Positions 58,678 through 64,000 of a stretch of DNA of 64,000 nt are shown here, piece by piece. The translations under genes were made by a program, and so were the position numbers. Origin of the DNA: Liolophura sinensis (lineage: Eukaryota; Mollusca; Polyplacophora; Chitonida; Chitonidae); the NCBI RefSeq assembly GCF_032854445.1, contig NC_088295.1, positions 15,981,385 through 16,045,384 on the forward strand, given 5' to 3'. The notes beneath the pieces are model-generated. The model had not been told where the DNA came from. It saw only the letters and a list, made by a program, of their open reading frames with translations, and did not search any database. Within the stretch, counting starts at the first letter, position 1; every line of letters starts with the position of its first letter.

Positions 58678-58738
58678 CTGTGGATCCCACCAGATAGGTG
58701 CCAAAAACCGCCAGAAGAACCCACGATCGAGTTTTCAT
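58678..58738 (-). CDS. Gene B exon 1: signal peptide
   Basis: On the minus strand, the ATG at 58738-58736 opens MKTRSWVLLAVFGTYLVGST, a signal peptide with a basic start and hydrophobic core. The exon ends ACAG|GTAAAT in phase 1, the same phase and nearly the same junction codons (ACA G) as gene A exon 1. It is 20 codons plus one base. Direct joining to 56543 keeps the frame and creates V-E-G-V-R-P at residues 21-26. A TATA box lies about 280 bp upstream. Confidence 0.65.
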
Positions 58739-59016
58739 GATGAGTACGACATATGCCAAGGTATGGCAGGATGTACAAAACTTTTTCTTTTGCTGGTGTC
58801 CAGGGCAGTTTTCTGCCAGTATGAGGCTCCTCAGGGAGTTTTGTAGACTCACACCCCAGCCCGGGTCCACGCACAGCTGACGTAGCCGTAATCAGCCCGA
58901 GGTTTGTCAGCAGACACGGCACAGATAGGATTGCAAACAAGTTTTACTACGAATATCGAGGCGTGCGTAGCTATAGTAAGCCTGTGGAGCGCTTAACTCA
59001 GGCCGAAGACCTCGCA

Positions 59017-59023
59017 TTTTATA
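59017..59023 (-). promoter_or_regulatory. TATA box upstream of gene B
   Basis: Minus-strand TATAAAA in CTAGGCCTATAAAATGCGAG. A start site about 30 bp downstream would leave a 5' leader of about 250 nt before the ATG at 58738. It is the cleanest core-promoter match near any gene here. Confidence 0.4.
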
Positions 59024-61374
59024 GGCCTAGAGCTGAGTGACGCCACTGACGACCCGCCTTGTCTAATAGAACGACTGGGAATATCAATTTAAGATTAACA
59101 TGCCAGTCATCCAGATCAGTCACTTAGGTTGAACCAATGACAGTATCTAATGGAGCGACCCTGCTCCCACGAGCGGCCAAGCCACGCCCTCTCTGGCCGG
59201 CCGCATACGCAAGCGGGCACGAGTTCGAACTGATCTCTGATTCACCCTTAGCACTTGTGAACAAAATATCGCAAGTGTCGACCGCGGACGGCAAGCCGTG
59301 GCGCCACCCTGAGCATTGTTTTCAAAAGTATACCATTTGTCATCAGTTTGTCTGCCGTGGGAAATGTACTGGCTTATTTTACCACGTTACACTTTTGTCT
59401 TGATTTATGATGAGCGCAGAGCAAACTCTTTCACTTCCGCTCCTGTGTTTTTTTTTTTCCTTTTTTTTTTTTTTCTTTTTCTTTTTTTTTTTTTTGTTGA
59501 GCGAGTATGTAGACTTGATCTTCTAACATCGGGAGGACTTTAGGTTTGTAAACAATATGGGGGTAGAGCCAGCGGCCAGTGGTGTACGTACTAATCTCCC
59601 GACCACATTTACAATTAGAGTTAACCTCGTTCTGCTCTAACACCCAACAGGTGTCAGCATATCTCACCTCGCTCTAGGCATCACGAGTGTGATACAAAAG
59701 GGGCAGATAGAAAGCGTCAAATCCCAACCACGCCGTTCCGATTGCCTTCCTGCCTATTTTCTAAAGAAATCTAAAGTTGAGTGTTGTGTGCTTTGCTGGT
59801 TGTTGTGTAGTCTATCAATTTTCTTCTTCAATTTTCTATATAGAAGACGGTTGTGATCTTGTGCAGTTGGCAGTATGGCCCCGCACCTCGGCAGTTCGGG
59901 GTATAGAGGCGTTGAGCTGGGTAGCGGTCGGGTCACCATGCGCAGTGTGTCAAATCAAACCTGGGCTCACCTGGCCAAATAGTCCGTGCGCCTAGAAACC
60001 GCAAATATGCAGCTGGCAATCAATCGCCCTCAAGTCGCGTGGCGGGCCAAACCGCAATCTTTCCAGAAAGTATGGAGAGGCTTTTGTGCCATTGTCATGC
60101 CTCGATAATATTTATGGATAAAGTGGTTCTTGACGCACGAGTGAAAACGAAACGGTTACATGTTAAGTAAACAAACAACGGAGCAAATGTATTCTACAAC
60201 CTTTCAACATAATGTACAAAAAGTGACACATTTCTAATCCACAGTGATTGCCAAGTTACCTAATCGGTTTGAGAATTGTTTGTAGTTCCTCTTCGTTAAT
60301 AGTTTTGTCACACATTTCTGAGAACACATTATTCATAGTCGAGGCGTGGGTGGCTAGGCTTGGGGGTGGCTGATGATCTCATTCAATTAATTGGACGATG
60401 ACATTAATTGCTGGTGAAAAAGCGAGTGATTTTTTTTTTAATTTGTCATTTACCATATACTTCCTCAGTTCGCGCACTCACTGACATTTCATTAGCTATG
60501 TTATCGGTTGTAACTGTCATTAGTATGTCAGCTGTACATATATACAGAATCACGTCCTTAACATATAGTATATCTGTAAAATAGTTCTAAAATGTTAAGT
60601 GCAAATGGTTCGGTTGACCCACCATAGCCTATAAGGTTTCAGTCTACCGTCCACAACAGTGACCACCCCACCCCCACCTCCAACCCTAGAATAAAACGTC
60701 TACTTATTCCCATGACTATATACAGAACCACATCTACGTAAACAAAGTTCCGAATCTTGCTAAAAAGCCCACTGTATGATATGGACGTTACATCTGACGG
60801 AAAGCAAGCAATCACACAGGGGAAGGTGTAATAAACAGCGACAGGTAGCTCTGTAGAAGCCAGTAACAACGTCTGTAACTTCCCTTCAGAGAGATACCAG
60901 TGCCTTGACCTGAAATTCTCTAACCTTCCCGAAAAATTGGGTAGAGCAGAAACATACTGCAGTAGGACTGGAACAGCTCCGAAAGCAAGTCACTTTTCTA
61001 TTCATAATTTGAATTAAGATCAAAACGCACTCTCTCGTCTATTCGTATGTCATGTCAACCTGGAGTGATGTCGACCATGCCAAAAGAAATCCATTTTTGA
61101 CTTCATTCATTTTTTTACGCATGAAAAAGTCGCATGTAAGATTATTGATGATAATAATGATTTCAGATATATGGCGGCTCCATTCAAATGAATGATGTTC
61201 GCCAAATGAATTGTGTACATACTTAACTCATCTTCAACCATACAAGGTACTAGCAGCTAACTAAACGGAAACAACCAAAAACCGCATGCATTTTTCAGCA
61301 CAAATCAGAATGGTGTAACGCTGTGTACACGGTATATTCCCCTTCATCCCATAAGCCAACAACTATGCACAGCG
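59024..61374. other. Gene-free stretch with T-rich tract
   Basis: Contains a T-rich run with rare C (59447-59495). No exon or mobile element is supported. Confidence 0.45.
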
Positions 61375-63040
61375 TGGATGGTGCTTTCACTTTCATGCAG
61401 CCAGTCAATCCCAATAATGTTGATGGCGCATTCACTTTCATGCAGCCAGTCAATTCCCATAATGTTGATGGCGCATTCACCTTCATTCTGCCAAACCCCA
61501 TAACGTTGTGTGCACGTTCACCTTGTGCAGCAAATTAAACCACATAATGTTGTGCGCACGTCCACCTCTATGTAGCCAATCAAAGCCCATAATGTTGTGT
61601 GTACGCCCACCTTTATGCAGTCAATCAAACCCATAATATTTTTGTGCCCTCTTTTATGCAGCCATTCAAAACCCAGAATGTTGTGTATGTTGCCCAGAAT
61701 GTTGTGTCCTCTTTTATGCAGCCATTCAAAACCCAGAATGTTGTGTCCACCTCTATGCAGCCAATGAAAGCCCATAACATCGTGTCTACGCCCACCTTTA
61801 TGCAACCAATTACACCCAATAATGTTGTGTGTACGTCCTCCTTTATGCAGCCAATCAAAGCCCATAATGTTGTGTGTATGCAAACCTTTATGCAGCCAAT
61901 CAAACCCAATGATGTTGTGTGTACGCTCACCTTTATGCAGTCAACCAAACCCCTAATATTTTGTACGTCCTCCTTTATGCAGCTATTCAAGGCCCATAAT
62001 GTTGTGTGTAGGCCCACCGTTATGCAGTCAATCAAACCCATAATATTTTTGTGTCCTTCTTTATGCAGACATCAAAGCCCATAATGTTGCGTGTACGTTC
62101 ACCTTTATGCAGCCAATCAAACCCAATGATGTTGTGTGTACGCTCACCTTTATGCAGTCAATCAAACCCATAATATTTTTGTGTCCTCTTTTATGCAGCC
62201 ATTCAAAACGCATAATGTTGTGTGTACGTCCACCTCTGTGCAACCAATCAAAGGCTATAATGTTGTGGGTACGTCCATCTCTATGCAGCAATCAAAGCCC
62301 ATAATGTTGTGTGTATGCCAACCTTCATGCAGTCAGTCAAACCCATAATATTTTTGCGCGTCCTCCTTTATGCAGAAATTTAAAGCCCATAATATTGTGT
62401 GTACGCCCACCTTTATGCAGCCATTCAAAGCCCATAATATTGTGTGTACGCCCACCTCTATGCAGTCAGTCAAACCCATAATATTTTTCTACGTCCTCCG
62501 TTATGCAGCCAGTCAAAAACCATAATGTTGTGTGCATGCCCACCTTTATGCAGTCAATCAAACCCCTAATATTTTTGTACGTCCTCATTAATGCAGCTAT
62601 TCAAAGCCCATAATGTTGTGTGTACGTCCACTTCTATGCAGTCAATCAAACCCATAATATTTTTGTACGTCCTCCTTTATGCAGCCAATCAAAGCCCATA
62701 ATGTTGTGTGTACATCCACCTTTATGCAGCCAATCAAACCCAGTAATGTTGTGTGTACGTCCACCTTCATTCTGCCAAACCGCATAATGTTGGGTGTACG
62801 ACCACCTTTATGTAGCCAGTCCAACCCCTAATGGGATTACTAGCGCATGCACCTGCTTTCAGCAAGTCTCACCTTCATGGGGTTTCTGGCGCATTCACCT
62901 TCTTCCAACACATGAAATCCTCATCGCATTACTTACTGGCGCATGGGATTACTTGTGCATTCACCTGCTGTCAACAAGTCAAACGCTCACGAGATTACGG
63001 GCGCATCCGCCTTCTTCCAACAAGTCAAACCTTGGGATGT
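61375..63040. repeat. Large ~43-bp minisatellite with two alternating unit types
   Basis: About 30 or more units of 41-46 bp, core ACCTTTATGCAGCCAATCAA plus AGCCCATAATGTTGTGTGTA. Type 1 units carry CATAATGTTGTGTGTACG and type 2 carry CATAATATTTTTGT followed by CCTCCTTTATGCAG. They alternate irregularly, giving a loose higher-order pattern. The left edge (61375-61500) has a GTTGATGGCGCATTCAC variant. The right edge decays after about 62830 into TTCCAACAAGTCAAACC-type units. Many units retain a CCAAT word. Long frames on both strands arise from the repetition. Confidence 0.95.
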
Positions 63041-64000
63041 TAGTTTTCAACTTCATTCAAGAAACCAACACCGATTACGATTTCACCCTTATCGAACAAA
63101 CCCCGTGGCGGTAACCATGATTTAACCAGAGATTTATCTACATGATGACACTTCCATCCAACCAGCCATCAAGGTCATTAATGGTGCACTCACTTCCATT
63201 CAATCAGCAGACAAACGCCATGGCGCTCTTGGCGAGATCACTTTAACATAAACAGCCACATCCCGTGGAGGCAGAGGCAGGTTTAGTTTTATCATGAAAG
63301 CTTTTAGCCTCAGACGATTCAATGAGATTTTTGACCGGTCAGCCACAATTTTGTCCGATAAAAAATAAAATGCTCAAAAATGAACTGGTAAGTTTCATTT
63401 GTGTGGTGTACAAAGCCTTCACTGAACAAATTGCCTTAGCATGTTTGAAGTAGTTGTATCTACATCCCTTTTGTACAAATAGCGTTGTACAATCGACCGA
63501 TTCTTAACGGGATGCCAGGTCGTCAAAATGAAGCCAGCATGCCCAGAGTTTATTACTCATTGCGCACTACACATCGTAATTGGCATAATTGGCGGGATCG
63601 CTATTAATCTCTGAAAACATTGGTTGTTAGCATGTTGTATGTACAGAACACGTCTTTGAAATCTATCTGCTGTTGAGAGAGTTGTTAAATTAAAGCTGTT
63701 ATTCCACGCCCTTCTCAAGTGATTACTACAGATGTTTATGTTAGTGGCGTCAGGTTGTAGGGCAGGCGCAATCTGCGAGGACCGTCAAGTACGGATGTTA
63801 TAGTTGCATCCATTCACTGGCACACAGGATACATCTATGTCAAGCCAATTTCTGGGGTAACGGGCGAACCTTCCTCCCACGAGTAAAGAGCTGGCAAACG
63901 TCAGTTAAAACAATTAGACTGACACGCCAGCTGTTATATCCCGGTAGAACAAGACGAGTGAAAGTCTGTGCTGTAGACCTGTAGCTTGCCGGGAAGTGCT
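63041..64000. other. Gene-free right edge
   Basis: Nothing supported. Confidence 0.4.

Noticed and set aside
61295-62824. Long frames on both strands (up to 161 codons) with THNIMGFDWLHKGG-type repeats
   Set aside because: They are translations of the 43-bp minisatellite. Frames occur on both strands, unit length varies by non-multiples of three, and there are no gene signals.

Overview
This is an AT-rich, gene-poor animal (metazoan) nuclear window. Long introns with GT-AG junctions, AATAAA poly(A) signals, tRNA-derived SINEs with target-site duplications, MITE-like inverted-repeat elements and many minisatellites exclude a prokaryote or organelle. The main SINE (tRNA-like head, conserved body, tail ending in CAATCAAATAAATAAATA) resembles families I associate with lophotrochozoans such as bivalves and brachiopods. 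The species cannot be fixed from the sequence.

Layout. (1) Positions 1-4.1 kb hold the 3' end of a plus-strand gene encoding the C-terminus of a RUN-domain-like protein (RUNDC1-like is my best guess). One donor exon (151-266) is followed by three tandem, homologous, phase-matched terminal exons (1621-1753, 2605-2743, 3623-3755), each with its own stop codon. (2) 4.3-38 kb is mostly non-coding: foldback elements, two SINE families, a TIR element near 14-15 kb, a PIF/Harbinger-like non-autonomous element (28189-28792), a 40-bp satellite and an AT microsatellite. It also holds one possible single-exon membrane or secreted protein gene (6631-7263), two weak terminal-exon candidates and a frameshifted zinc-finger-like coding fragment on the minus strand (31934-32367). 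(3) 39.0-45.3 kb is a three-exon plus-strand gene (A) for a secreted 195-residue precursor. (4) 56.15-58.74 kb is a minus-strand gene (B) for a secreted protein of about 150 residues. (5) 61.4-63.0 kb is a large minisatellite with units of about 43 bp.

Genes A and B point at each other. They encode diverged members of one cysteine-rich secreted family, with the shared scaffold CC-x12-C-x(41-43)-C-x10-CC, a YGK motif before the fourth cysteine position, F-x-K-CC at the end, and the same intron phase. I cannot match this to a named family. The spacing partly recalls anaphylatoxin-like (ANATO) domains with an expanded centre. Gene A also carries a possible amidated-peptide cassette between dibasic sites. 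This pair and the triplicated terminal exon are the most interesting content. All gene calls rest on reading splice sites, phase and peptide similarity by eye; no search was run.
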